From: Ornithinimicrobium pratense
GTDB lineage: Bacteria; Actinomycetota; Actinomycetes; Actinomycetales; Dermatophilaceae
Direction: 5' to 3'
DNA length: 64,000 nucleotides
NCBI RefSeq assembly: GCF_008843165.1
Contig: NZ_CP044427.1
Location: forward strand, 1,240,001-1,304,000
The position numbers and the translations under genes were made by a program. Shown in pieces: positions 11,429-19,076 of the stretch. Below the pieces are notes generated by a model. That model made no database searches. It saw only the letters and a list, made by a program, of their open reading frames with translations, and was not told where the DNA came from. Position 1 is the first letter of the stretch. Every line of letters starts with the position of its first letter.

Positions 11429-12973
11429 ATGAGCACCAGCCACGACGTCGTCATCGTCGGCGGCGGCCACAACGGACTCACTGCCGCCGCCTACCTGGCC
11501 CGGGCGGGGCGCTCGGTCCTGCTGCTCGAGCGTTCGCCGCAGCTCGGTGGCGCCACCGTGTCCGCCGAGGCCTTCCCGGGGATGGGCGCGCGGCTCTCCC
11601 GCTACTCCTACCTGGTCAGCCTGCTTCCGCAGCAGATCGTGGACGACCTCGGGCTCTCGTTGCGGCTGGCGCGGCGTCGCTACTCCTCCTACACCCCGGT
11701 CCCGGGACGGGACGCGGGCCTGTTGGTCGACAACCAAGACCCGGCGGCGACCACCGCCTCGTTCGCCGCAGTCGGCGCGGCTGCGGACGCCCCGCGCTGG
11801 GAACAGTTCTACTCCCGGGTGGGGCGCCTGGCGCAGGCGTGGTGGCCGACGATGACCGAGCCGCTGCGCACCCGCGCGGAGCTGGCCGAGCTGGCCGGGG
11901 ATCCGGGTCTGGTCCGCGACTTCACCGCCCGGCCGCTGGGCGAGGTCATCGAGGAGACGTTCAGCCACGACCTGGTCCGCGGCGTGGTCCTGACCGACGG
12001 CCTCATCTCCACCTTCGCCGACGCCCACGGCGCCGACCTGCGGCACAACATCTGCTTCCTCTACCACGTCATCGGGGGCGGCACCGGCGACTGGGACGTG
12101 CCGATCGGGGGCATGGGGCAGGTCTCGGGCCAGCTTGCCGACGCCGCCGGCACCGCAGGAGCACAGCTGCGCACCGGCGCGAGCGTGACCGCGGTCGAGG
12201 AGGGCGCCGTCACGTGGAGCGATGCAGAAGGCATGGAGCACCGCGCCACTGCGGGCACCGTCCTGTGGGCTGCCGCCCCGGCCGTGCTGGACGGGCTGAT
12301 GGGCGTGCAGGGGGAGCGGGTCGAGGGTGCTCAGGTCAAGGTCAACCTGCTGCTCTCCCGGCTGCCCCGGCTGCGGGACCAGGGAGTCGACCCGGCGGCG
12401 GCCTTCGGCGGGACCTTCCACATCAACGAGACCTACAGCCAGCTCCAGGACGCCTACCGCAGGGCTCACGGCGGTCAGGTGCCGACCCCGATGCCGGCCG
12501 AGACCTACTGCCACTCGATCACCGACCCCAGCATCCTCAGCCCGCAGCTGCAGGAGGCCGGGGCGCAGACGATGACCGTCTTCACCCTGCAGACGCCGGA
12601 CCGGCTGCTGGACGGGCGCGGGGAAGAGGTGCGCGGACAGCTGGAGCGGGCCGTGCTGGACTCACTGTCCTCGGTGCTTGCCGAGCCGATCGAGGACGTG
12701 GTCCTGCGCGACGAGCAGGGCCGGCCCTGCATCGAGACGAGGACGACACGCGACCTGCAGGACAGCCTGGCGATGCCCGGCGGCAACATCTTCCATTCCC
12801 CGCTGACCTGGCCGTGGGCCGAGGACGACGCCCCGCTGGCCACACCGGCGCAGCGTTGGGGCGTGGACACGGCATACCCGGGCGTCCTGCTGGCCGGCGC
12901 AGGCTCCCGCCGGGGTGGCGGGGTCAGCGGTCTGGGTGGCTACCACGCGGCCCGTGCAGTGCTGGAGGGTTAG
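11429..12973 (+). CDS. CrtI/PYROXD2-like FAD-dependent oxidoreductase
   Basis: 514 residues. The N-terminus HDVVIVGGGHNGLTAAAYLARAG is an FAD-binding dinucleotide motif, and the C-terminus (LLAGAGSRRGGGVSGLGGYHAA) is the phytoene-desaturase-like FAD-binding end. Carotenoid desaturases share this fold, but no crtB, crtE or other carotenoid gene is nearby, and the closest match by eye is the PYROXD2-like group of unknown substrate. The start ATG lies 14 bp after gdhA with a weak purine-rich ribosome site, suggesting read-through from gdhA. It converges on metS. Confidence 0.8.
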   Translation: MSTSHDVVIVGGGHNGLTAAAYLARAGRSVLLLERSPQLGGATVSAEAFPGMGARLSRYSYLVSLLPQQIVDDLGLSLRLARRRYSSYTPVPGRDAGLLVDNQDPAATTASFAAVGAAADAPRWEQFYSRVGRLAQAWWPTMTEPLRTRAELAELAGDPGLVRDFTARPLGEVIEETFSHDLVRGVVLTDGLISTFADAHGADLRHNICFLYHVIGGGTGDWDVPIGGMGQVSGQLADAAGTAGAQLRTGASVTAVEEGAVTWSDAEGMEHRATAGTVLWAAAPAVLDGLMGVQGERVEGAQVKVNLLLSRLPRLRDQGVDPAAAFGGTFHINETYSQLQDAYRRAHGGQVPTPMPAETYCHSITDPSILSPQLQEAGAQTMTVFTLQTPDRLLDGRGEEVRGQLERAVLDSLSSVLAEPIEDVVLRDEQGRPCIETRTTRDLQDSLAMPGGNIFHSPLTWPWAEDDAPLATPAQRWGVDTAYPGVLLAGAGSRRGGGVSGLGGYHAARAVLEG

Positions 12974-13043
12974 GCAGCACCAGCGCCGGCCGCACGGCCA
13001 GGTCAGACCGGGGCCAAGGACGCAGCTGTCGCCGTCGACGCCC

Positions 13044-13178
13044 TCAGGCGGCGCCGAGGTCAGGGTCTTCCAGCCCATGCACCTCGGGTCGGGCCCGCAG
13101 GAAGAGGATCGCGGCGATCAGGCCTCCCCAGACCAGGAGCATGGCCACGACCATCATCACCACGGCCGAAGTGTTCAT
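13044..13178 (-). CDS. metS: Methionine/alanine importer small subunit MetS
   Basis: 44 residues, beginning MNTSAVVMMVVAMLLVWGGL: one membrane helix plus a short acidic tail. This matches MetS, the small subunit that accompanies the NSS-family transporter MetP in Corynebacterium glutamicum. The ATG overlaps the metP stop by 4 bp (ATGA) and has GAGGAGGT upstream inside the metP end, so translation is coupled. Confidence 0.88.
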   Translation of the reverse strand: MNTSAVVMMVVAMLLVWGGLIAAILFLRARPEVHGLEDPDLGAA

Positions 13179-14764
13179 CGGACCTCCTCCTGCTCGGGCA
13201 GCACGGGTTGTTGCTGGGACGCGGGCTCCTCGCGCAGCGGCGGCCAGGGGACGAAGCTCGGGTCGTCGCGGCCGCGCCAGGGGATGACGGTCAGCAGGAT
13301 CGCGACCACCACCACCAGCCCGATGGTGCCCCAGCCGAAGGTGTTCAGATACCACTGCGGCAGGTCCTCATACCCTTCCACGATCAGCGTCCGTACGCGC
13401 TCGTAGAGCATGTAGCCCAGGTAGAGGGGAGCCAGCACCGCTACCAGGCCGATCCACCACCAGCCCAGCCGGAAGGTGGACACCGTGTTCAGGTGGGCCA
13501 GCAGCGTCGGACCCTTGCGCAGGACCCAGATCACCAGGACGGCCATCACGATCGCGGAGAAGACGATGCCGATGTTGTTGGCCCACTGGTCGACCGTGTC
13601 CAGGGCGAGCAGGGCCGAGGTGGTCGAGAACAGCGCGAGGGACAGGGCCGCGCAGATCACGCTGACCGTGACCGCAGCCGCCTTCTGCCCCAGCCCGAAC
13701 TTCTCCTGCACGGAGGCGGCGACCCCGAGAAGGATCGAGATGATCGAGGTGAAACCGCCCAGCACCAGGCAGCCGAAGAAGAGCATGCCGAACACATTTC
13801 CACCCGGCATCTGACTGATGACCGCCGGGAAGGTGATGAAGGACAGGGTCGGGCCGGTCAGCCCTTCCAGCTGGTCCACGGTGGTGGAGGCCTGCTGAGC
13901 CATGAAGCCCAGGGTGGCGAAGACACCGATGCCGGCCAGGATCTCGAAGCTGGAGTTGGCGAAGGCCACGACCAGCCCCGAGGAGGTCATGTTGGCCTTC
14001 CGACGCTGGTAGGAAGCGTAGGTGATCATGATGCCGAACGCGATGGACAGGCTGAAGAAGATCTGGCTGTAGGCGGCGATCCACACGGCGGGGTCGGTCA
14101 GCGCCGACCAGTTGGGGGTGAAGAAGGCGTTGAGGCCATCGCTTGCCCCGGGCAGGGTGAGGGCCCGGACCACCAGCGCGGCGAAGGTGACGGTGAGTAG
14201 CGGGATGAAGACCACGTTGACCCGCTGCACACCACGGGTGACGCCCAGGACGAGGACGACCAGCACCGCGACCCAGACCAGGACCAAGGGGATCGCCACG
14301 GCCGGGACGACTGTGCTGGAGATCTCCGGTGCGCCGACCTGCAGGTACTCCCCGGTGAAGAAGGCGGCGGTGTTATCACCCCAGCGCAGGTCGAAGGAGA
14401 AGACGAAGTAGCTCAACGACCAGGCGATGACGGCCGCGTAGTAGACGGCGATGACGAAGGACAGGCAGATCTGGAACCAGCCGAGCGTCTCGGCCGGCCG
14501 CGCGATCCTGCGCAGGGCCAGCGGCGCCGCGGCGCGGTAGCGGTGGCCGATCGCGTAATCCAGGAAGAGGATCGGGATGCCGGCCGTCAGCAGTGCGACC
14601 AGGTAGGGGATGAGGAAGGCACCCCCGCCGTTCTCGTAGGCGACCCCCGGGAAGCGCCAGATGTTGCCCAGACCCACGGCGGAGCCGATGGCGGCGAGGA
14701 TGAAGCCGGTCGAGCTGGTCCAGGTCTCACGCTGCCGGGACGCCCTGCTGCTGGTGCTCGTCAT
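13175..14764 (-). CDS. metP: NSS-family sodium-dependent amino-acid transporter MetP
   Basis: 529 residues with about 12 membrane segments. The first is the NSS signature (TSSTGFILAAIGSAVGLGNIWRFP), which forms sodium and substrate sites; the segment YSQIFFSLSIAFGIMITYASY is the conserved TM6 region. In C. glutamicum MetPS imports methionine and alanine with sodium; the metS gene immediately downstream supports the same role. A CACACT box lies 6 nt before the ATG at 14764, suggesting a leaderless transcript. The divergent-side neighbour aroQ is not related. Confidence 0.9.
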   Translation of the reverse strand: MTSTSSRASRQRETWTSSTGFILAAIGSAVGLGNIWRFPGVAYENGGGAFLIPYLVALLTAGIPILFLDYAIGHRYRAAAPLALRRIARPAETLGWFQICLSFVIAVYYAAVIAWSLSYFVFSFDLRWGDNTAAFFTGEYLQVGAPEISSTVVPAVAIPLVLVWVAVLVVLVLGVTRGVQRVNVVFIPLLTVTFAALVVRALTLPGASDGLNAFFTPNWSALTDPAVWIAAYSQIFFSLSIAFGIMITYASYQRRKANMTSSGLVVAFANSSFEILAGIGVFATLGFMAQQASTTVDQLEGLTGPTLSFITFPAVISQMPGGNVFGMLFFGCLVLGGFTSIISILLGVAASVQEKFGLGQKAAAVTVSVICAALSLALFSTTSALLALDTVDQWANNIGIVFSAIVMAVLVIWVLRKGPTLLAHLNTVSTFRLGWWWIGLVAVLAPLYLGYMLYERVRTLIVEGYEDLPQWYLNTFGWGTIGLVVVVAILLTVIPWRGRDDPSFVPWPPLREEPASQQQPVLPEQEEVR

Positions 14765-14770
14765 CCTGGG

Positions 14771-14776
14771 AGTGTG
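14771..14776 (-). promoter_or_regulatory. Leaderless -10 box of metP
   Basis: CACACT on the minus strand with 6 nt to the ATG at 14764. It matches the looser nAnnnT form of the box seen at several genes here. Confidence 0.4.
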
Positions 14777-14846
14777 CGCCTGCGGTGACCCGGCGTCAAG
14801 CGTTCCTGTGCGGCATCACGTAGTGCCTCCGCGTTCCGCGTCTGCG

Positions 14847-15305
14847 TCAGGCCTGGACGTGGCCGGGTGCCCTGCGGGCCAGCAGGTCCACGGCATATCC
14901 GTATCCGTCGATGCCGGCGCCGGCGATGACCGCCACGGCGACGGGGGACAGGTATGAGGTGTGCCTAAACGCCTCCCGCGCGTGCGGGTTGGAGATGTGC
15001 ACCTCGACGACCGGCAGGCTGCTGGCGCGGACGGCGTCGAGCAGGGCGACCGAGGTGTGGGTGTAGGCACCGGCGTTGAGCACGCAGCCGACGACGTCGG
15101 GGTCGGTGGCTGCCTGGTGCAGCGCGTCGACGAGCCCGCCCTCATGGTTGGTCTGCCGGCAGCTGACCTGCAGTCCGTGCCGGCTCGCCGTCTGGACGCA
15201 CAGCTGCTCGACGTCGGCGAGCGTAGCCGTGCCGTAGACCTCCGGCTCGCGGGTCCCGAGCAGGTTGAGGTTGGGACCATTGAGGACCAGGATGCGGCGG
15301 GTCAT
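14847..15305 (-). CDS. aroQ: Type II 3-dehydroquinate dehydratase
   Basis: 152 residues, the normal size for the dodecameric type II enzyme. It converts 3-dehydroquinate to 3-dehydroshikimate in the shikimate pathway. Visible motifs: LNGPNLNLLGTREPEVYG with the catalytic Arg and Tyr of the flexible lid, NAGAYTHTSVAL (usually NPGAYTHTS), and EVHISNPHAREAFRH with the catalytic His. The ATG at 15305 begins MTRRILVLNGPN; a CACCCT box sits 6 nt upstream. It is divergent from a DUF429 gene only 57 bp away, and other shikimate genes are absent. Confidence 0.95.
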   Translation of the reverse strand: MTRRILVLNGPNLNLLGTREPEVYGTATLADVEQLCVQTASRHGLQVSCRQTNHEGGLVDALHQAATDPDVVGCVLNAGAYTHTSVALLDAVRASSLPVVEVHISNPHAREAFRHTSYLSPVAVAVIAGAGIDGYGYAVDLLARRAPGHVQA

Positions 15306-15311
15306 GAGGAC

Positions 15312-15317
15312 AGGGTG
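15312..15317 (-). promoter_or_regulatory. Leaderless -10 box of aroQ
   Basis: CACCCT on the minus strand, 6 nt before the ATG at 15305. It lies within the 57-bp divergent gap shared with the DUF429 gene. Confidence 0.35.
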
Positions 15318-15349
15318 GCACAGCTGCATCCGGGCACGAGGAGGGCGGT

Positions 15350-15355
15350 TACGCT
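15350..15355 (+). promoter_or_regulatory. Leaderless -10 box of the DUF429 gene
   Basis: TACGCT followed by 7 nt and the ATG at 15363. Confidence 0.6.
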
Positions 15356-15362
15356 GTGCCGC

Positions 15363-16268
15363 ATGGGCTTCACGCAGTGGTGGCGTCGGATCACCGGCAA
15401 GGGTAAGGGCGGCACGGACGACAGGGCCGGCAAGAGCGGCAGGATCGCCAAGGACGGCAAGGACGGGTCGGGATCCAGGAGCGGTCCGGCCGGCAAGGGG
15501 GTGAAGGCAGGGCCAGGGGGGCCGGACCACCTCAAGGGGATCGAGCAGCCCAAGGGCAAGCCGGGACGGATGCCGCAGCCGGACCGCTCCCGTCCGGTGC
15601 TGGGGGTGGACTCCACCCGGAACGGGTGGCTCGGCGCGCTTCTGGAGAGCAGCGGGCACGGCACCCCGCACCTGATCGCCGCGGCCAGCCTGCAGGAGCT
15701 GCTCGAGAAGGCCGGTGAGGTCGCCGTGGTGGCGGTCACCCTCCCGCTGGGACTGCCCGACCAGGGCAGGCGGGAGGCGGACGTCCAGACCCGACGCTTC
15801 CTCGGCGACCAGGGCTCGACCGTGCTGACCACTCCGGTGCGGGATGCCGTCTACGCCATCAGCCACAGCGAGGCCAACGCCTTCAACCGGGCCGCGGGCG
15901 GCTCCGGCGTCTCCTCCCAGGCCTGGGAGCTGCGTCGCCGGATGCAGGAGCTGGACGCCTGGGTGCGCCAGGACCTGCCGGCGCTCGTGGTCGAGACGCA
16001 CCCGGAGGCCGCCTTCGCGACGCTGGCGGGCGCGCCGCTGACCTCCCGCCGGCGCACCGGTGACGGCACGGCCGAGCGACGCTCGGCCCTGGCCACCGGA
16101 GGGGTCTACATCCCGACCAGCGCCCCGCACGGGATCGCTACGGACGACGTCTTGGACGCCTGCGCCGCAGCGTGGAGCGCTCACCGGGTCAAGAATGGCG
16201 AGGCCACCACCTTCCCCGGGGAGCCGCAGCGCCACTCCGACGGCATTCCCGCCGCGGTCCACGTGTGA
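15363..16268 (+). CDS. DUF429 protein with Gly/Lys-rich N-terminal extension
   Basis: 301 residues. Residues 1-75 are Gly, Lys and Asp-rich and probably disordered. The DUF429 domain follows, a predicted RNase H-like nuclease fold, starting VLGVDSTRNGWLG. The second DUF429 copy in this window (C-terminal half of the gene at 39807-41126) shows VAVDIPVGLPDTG where this one has VAVTLPLGLPDQG, so a likely metal-binding Asp is replaced by Thr. The later VETHPEAAF and DDVLDACAAAW motifs are kept. It may be catalytically weak or use a different mechanism. The start follows a TACGCT box by 7 nt. Its biological role is unknown. Confidence 0.78.
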   Translation: MGFTQWWRRITGKGKGGTDDRAGKSGRIAKDGKDGSGSRSGPAGKGVKAGPGGPDHLKGIEQPKGKPGRMPQPDRSRPVLGVDSTRNGWLGALLESSGHGTPHLIAAASLQELLEKAGEVAVVAVTLPLGLPDQGRREADVQTRRFLGDQGSTVLTTPVRDAVYAISHSEANAFNRAAGGSGVSSQAWELRRRMQELDAWVRQDLPALVVETHPEAAFATLAGAPLTSRRRTGDGTAERRSALATGGVYIPTSAPHGIATDDVLDACAAAWSAHRVKNGEATTFPGEPQRHSDGIPAAVHV

Positions 16269-16298
16269 CGTCTGTGACCTGAGCGGGGCCCCGTTTGG

Positions 16299-16304
16299 GA
16301 CAAT
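16299..16304 (+). promoter_or_regulatory. Leaderless -10 box of a small membrane protein gene
   Basis: GACAAT followed by 7 nt and the ATG at 16312. Confidence 0.45.
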
Positions 16305-16311
16305 CGGTGCC

Positions 16312-16704
16312 ATGAAGAGCTCCCACTGGTCCCTGACCGTCCTGCGCGTGGCCGCCCTGCTGGCCTCGCTCCTCGCGATCTATCAGATGTTCACCGGTTT
16401 CGGCTGGGCCGGCCCCGCCTGGCACGGCCGCGCGGGTGAGCTCGCGTTCGTCCTGGCCCTGGTCGCCGCCGTCGGCGCCTTCGTCTGGTCCCGCCGCAGC
16501 GGCAACAAGGGCCTGCTCATGCACGCGGCCGGGATGGCGGTCATCGGGCTGGTGCAGATGGCGCTCGGCTACCTGTCGGTGACGCTGGTGCACCAGAGCA
16601 TCGGGGTGCTCTACCTGGTCGGGATCATCGCGCTGGCGACGCTGGCCTTCCGCAAGCCGGGCACCGAGCTGGCACGGCAGGAGACCTCAGCCGTCCAGCG
16701 CTGA
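16312..16704 (+). CDS. Small four-helix membrane protein
   Basis: 130 residues with four predicted membrane segments (starting near residues 9, 46, 68 and 92) and a short basic C-terminus. No family is recognised with confidence. The start is supported by a GACAAT box 7 nt upstream. Its 3' end overlaps the convergent BtuF-like gene by 18 bp, so there is no space for a terminator between them. Confidence 0.72.
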   Translation: MKSSHWSLTVLRVAALLASLLAIYQMFTGFGWAGPAWHGRAGELAFVLALVAAVGAFVWSRRSGNKGLLMHAAGMAVIGLVQMALGYLSVTLVHQSIGVLYLVGIIALATLAFRKPGTELARQETSAVQR

Positions 16705-17550
16705 CAGCTCCTGGTGCGCCTCGAGCATCGCGGGCCCGTACCAGGTCAAGAGCCGACCACTCACCAGACGGGTCGGGGTGCGGGTGAACGCCTCCGGCCC
16801 GTCGTCGTCGGTGAAGACGTAGGGTTCGTCCGGCAGCAGCACCACGTCGGCGCCGGACGCGTCGATCTGGTCCACCGTGACCGAGGGGTAGCGGGACACC
16901 TGCCCGTCGGGGTCGGCCCCGTTGTCGCCCGTGCTGCGGCCGGATCCGCCAGTGCTGCGCGGGCCGGCGAAGACGTTGTCCAGACCCAGGACGCGCAGCA
17001 GGTCGCTCGTGTAGGTGTCCGGCCCCACGACCATCCAGGGGTCGCGCCAGATCGGGACCGCGACGTGCCGGCGCATCGGTCTCGGGCCGTCGTCGGGACC
17101 CCAGAGCCGTTCGACCTCGGTCAGCCATCCAGGCTCGTCCCAGCCCAGCACCTGGGTCAGCAGGGTGCGCAGGACGCGCAGGGCGTCGTCGACCGACTCC
17201 ACCACGCCGACCCACACCGGGACCCCGGCCTCGCGGAGCCGGCGCACGTCCAGCTCGCGGTTCTCCTCCTGCACGCACACCACCAGCTCGGGGGCGAGAG
17301 ACTCGATGGCACGGCGGTCCGGGTTCTTGGTGCCTCGCACCCGCGGCACGTCCAGGTCGGCCGGGTGGGTGCACCAGTCGGTGGCACCGATCAGCGCCCC
17401 GCGCCGTGTCGCCGCCAGCGCCTCGGTCAGCGAGGGCACGAGCGAGACCACCCGGGTCACCGGGCCGGCCGGGAGGGTGACGGCGGTGCCCAGGTCGTCG
17501 GTGACGGTGCGGGAGGAGCCGAGAGGCTGGTGAGCCGCGGCAGGTGCCAT
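16687..17550 (-). CDS. BtuF-like helical-backbone metal-receptor protein, no signal peptide
   Basis: 287 residues of the two-lobed fold used by cobalamin and siderophore binding proteins: TRVVSLVPSLTEAL, then IGATDWCTHPADL, then GTKNPDRRAIESLAPELVV. Members of this family are normally secreted lipoproteins, but the N-terminus MAPAAAHQPLGSSRTVTDD has neither a hydrophobic signal nor a lipobox, so the protein is probably cytoplasmic. There is no ABC permease or ATPase nearby. It starts 5 bp after the stop of the UDP-sugar pyrophosphorylase gene, so the two are co-transcribed. A cobalamin link is possible because B12-dependent IcmF is encoded 4 kb away, but this is only inference. Confidence 0.75.
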   Translation of the reverse strand: MAPAAAHQPLGSSRTVTDDLGTAVTLPAGPVTRVVSLVPSLTEALAATRRGALIGATDWCTHPADLDVPRVRGTKNPDRRAIESLAPELVVCVQEENRELDVRRLREAGVPVWVGVVESVDDALRVLRTLLTQVLGWDEPGWLTEVERLWGPDDGPRPMRRHVAVPIWRDPWMVVGPDTYTSDLLRVLGLDNVFAGPRSTGGSGRSTGDNGADPDGQVSRYPSVTVDQIDASGADVVLLPDEPYVFTDDDGPEAFTRTPTRLVSGRLLTWYGPAMLEAHQELSALDG

Positions 17551-17555
17551 GACGG

Positions 17556-18944
17556 TCAGGCCGGGTCGGAGTCGAGGGTGGCTCCGTCCTCGATCTGCCC
17601 GCCCTCGGGCCCGAGTCGCACCGACCCGACCACCTGCACCCCGCGACCGAAGGTCCAGTCACCTTCGACGTCCAGCCGGTGCGCCTGCACCAGGGACGGC
17701 GCCCCGTGCGGGAAGCGCTCGTCGAAGGCGGCGATCATCCCGTAGTGGTCCTTGGCCAGGTCGATGACCGGCACGAGATGGTCGTCCACCGTCCGGGTGA
17801 GCAGGTAGGTCTGCGGGTCCACGGCATACACGTCCGAGCGCAGCAGCAGCAGCTCGTTGGTGGTTTTGACCGGCACGAACCGCTCCCGGGTGACGCCGAT
17901 GGAGACCGCGTCCTCGAAGAGCTCGACCGCCCCGCCCATTGCGGTCTCGATCTGGACCACCGGGGTCGAGGTCGGGTCCGTGGGGTCCACGGTCTTGGCG
18001 TTGCGGATGAGCGGCAGGGCCAGCACCCCGTCCCGCTCGGTGAGCATGGCGTGCAGCCGCTCGAGGTCGAACCAGAGGTTGTTGGTGTTGACGTAGGGGT
18101 GCTTCTCGGCGTCCATGAAGTGCACCAGCTCCTCTGGCGCCGTCTGCCCGGTCTCGCGCAGCACGAGCCGGCCGTCGGAGCGTCGCCGCACCAGGTGGCC
18201 ACCCTTCTTGTCCATCTCGGTGCGCCCCACCACCTCCGCGGCATACCCGGCCCCGCTGTCCGCGAACCACGCCGCGATGCGGGCGTCGGGGACGGCACCC
18301 AGATTGTCGACGTTGGCGACGAAGGCGTGCCGGTAGCCCTGCTCGAGCAGCTGGTCCAGCAACCCGCTGGCCAGCAGCGAGGGGTAGAGGTCGCCGTGGC
18401 CGGGCGGGCACCACTCCAGGCGTGGGTCGTCCGGCCACTCCACGGGGCTGAGATCCTCGGCGCGCAGTTTGGGTTCCTGGCTCTGCAGGAACTCCAGGGG
18501 CAAGCCGTCGACAGCCAGCTCGGGGTAACGGGTCAGCACCTCGCCGGTGGCCTGCTGGGTGGAGAAGGAGTTCATGAGCAACAGCGGCAGGCGGACCCCG
18601 AGCCGCTTGCGCAGAGCCAGCACCTGCCGGACGGTGATGTCGAGGAAGGTGAGGTTTTCGTGCACGGGCAGCAGCGACTTGGGACCGGCCAATCCCATCG
18701 AGGTGCCCAGGCCGCCGTTGAGGGTGATGACCACCGTGCGGTCCAGGGCGGCGCGGGCCTCGTCCTTACCGGCGTCCAGGTCGGCGAGGTGCACGGCCGG
18801 CAGCGCCGGCTCGACATCTGCCTCGGCGATGAGGCCGGTCGCGCCCGCTGCGAGGGCGTCGTAGTGCAGGGCGAAGGTGTCGATCGCGGGCTGGCTCACG
18901 CCGGCCTCCCGCATGCGGGTCAGGGCGAGGTCACGTGCGGTCAT
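17556..18944 (-). CDS. UTP-glucose-1-phosphate uridylyltransferase (UDPGP family)
   Basis: 462 residues. LNGGLGTSMGLAGPKSLLPV is the nucleotide-binding signature of the eukaryote-like UDPGP family, followed by MNSFSTQQAT, PPGHGDLYPSL, the metal-site FVANVDNLGA and KKGGHLVRR. It forms UDP-glucose (or a related UDP-sugar) from UTP and the sugar 1-phosphate, feeding glycan synthesis. The ATG at 18944 is preferred to the longer frame because a TAGGTT box lies 7 nt ahead. The downstream BtuF-like gene is separated by 5 bp. Bacterial GalU belongs to another family, so this is not a GalU orthologue. Confidence 0.9.
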   Translation of the reverse strand: MTARDLALTRMREAGVSQPAIDTFALHYDALAAGATGLIAEADVEPALPAVHLADLDAGKDEARAALDRTVVITLNGGLGTSMGLAGPKSLLPVHENLTFLDITVRQVLALRKRLGVRLPLLLMNSFSTQQATGEVLTRYPELAVDGLPLEFLQSQEPKLRAEDLSPVEWPDDPRLEWCPPGHGDLYPSLLASGLLDQLLEQGYRHAFVANVDNLGAVPDARIAAWFADSGAGYAAEVVGRTEMDKKGGHLVRRRSDGRLVLRETGQTAPEELVHFMDAEKHPYVNTNNLWFDLERLHAMLTERDGVLALPLIRNAKTVDPTDPTSTPVVQIETAMGGAVELFEDAVSIGVTRERFVPVKTTNELLLLRSDVYAVDPQTYLLTRTVDDHLVPVIDLAKDHYGMIAAFDERFPHGAPSLVQAHRLDVEGDWTFGRGVQVVGSVRLGPEGGQIEDGATLDSDPA

Positions 18945-18951
18945 GGGGACC

Positions 18952-18957
18952 AACCTA
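18952..18957 (-). promoter_or_regulatory. Leaderless -10 box of the pyrophosphorylase gene
   Basis: TAGGTT on the minus strand with 7 nt to the ATG at 18944. Confidence 0.6.
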
Positions 18958-19009
18958 GCGGGGGCGGGTGGCCATCGGGCACGGCCGCCTCGGCGTTTGT
19001 AGTGGGGGG

Positions 19010-19038
19010 TTGACACAACCGCCTAGTGCGTCCACGAT
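19010..19038 (+). promoter_or_regulatory. TTGACA promoter of the membrane protein/GntR operon
   Basis: TTGACA (19010-19015), a 17-bp spacer and CACGAT (19033-19038). The predicted start near 19045 falls inside the CTTGTA/TACAAG inverted repeat. Confidence 0.5.
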
Positions 19039-19042
19039 ATGG

Positions 19043-19066
19043 CTTGTATCACTTGGTCGCTACAAG
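19043..19066 (+). promoter_or_regulatory. Likely operator of the YtrA-type GntR regulator
   Basis: CTTGTA (19043-19048) and TACAAG (19061-19066) are a perfect inverted repeat with a 12-bp spacer over the predicted transcription start. A further TTTGTA half-site lies at 18996-19001. The gene for a YtrA-type GntR regulator is the second gene of this operon, so autorepression is likely. Confidence 0.5.
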
Positions 19067-19076
19067 AGGGGTGCCT

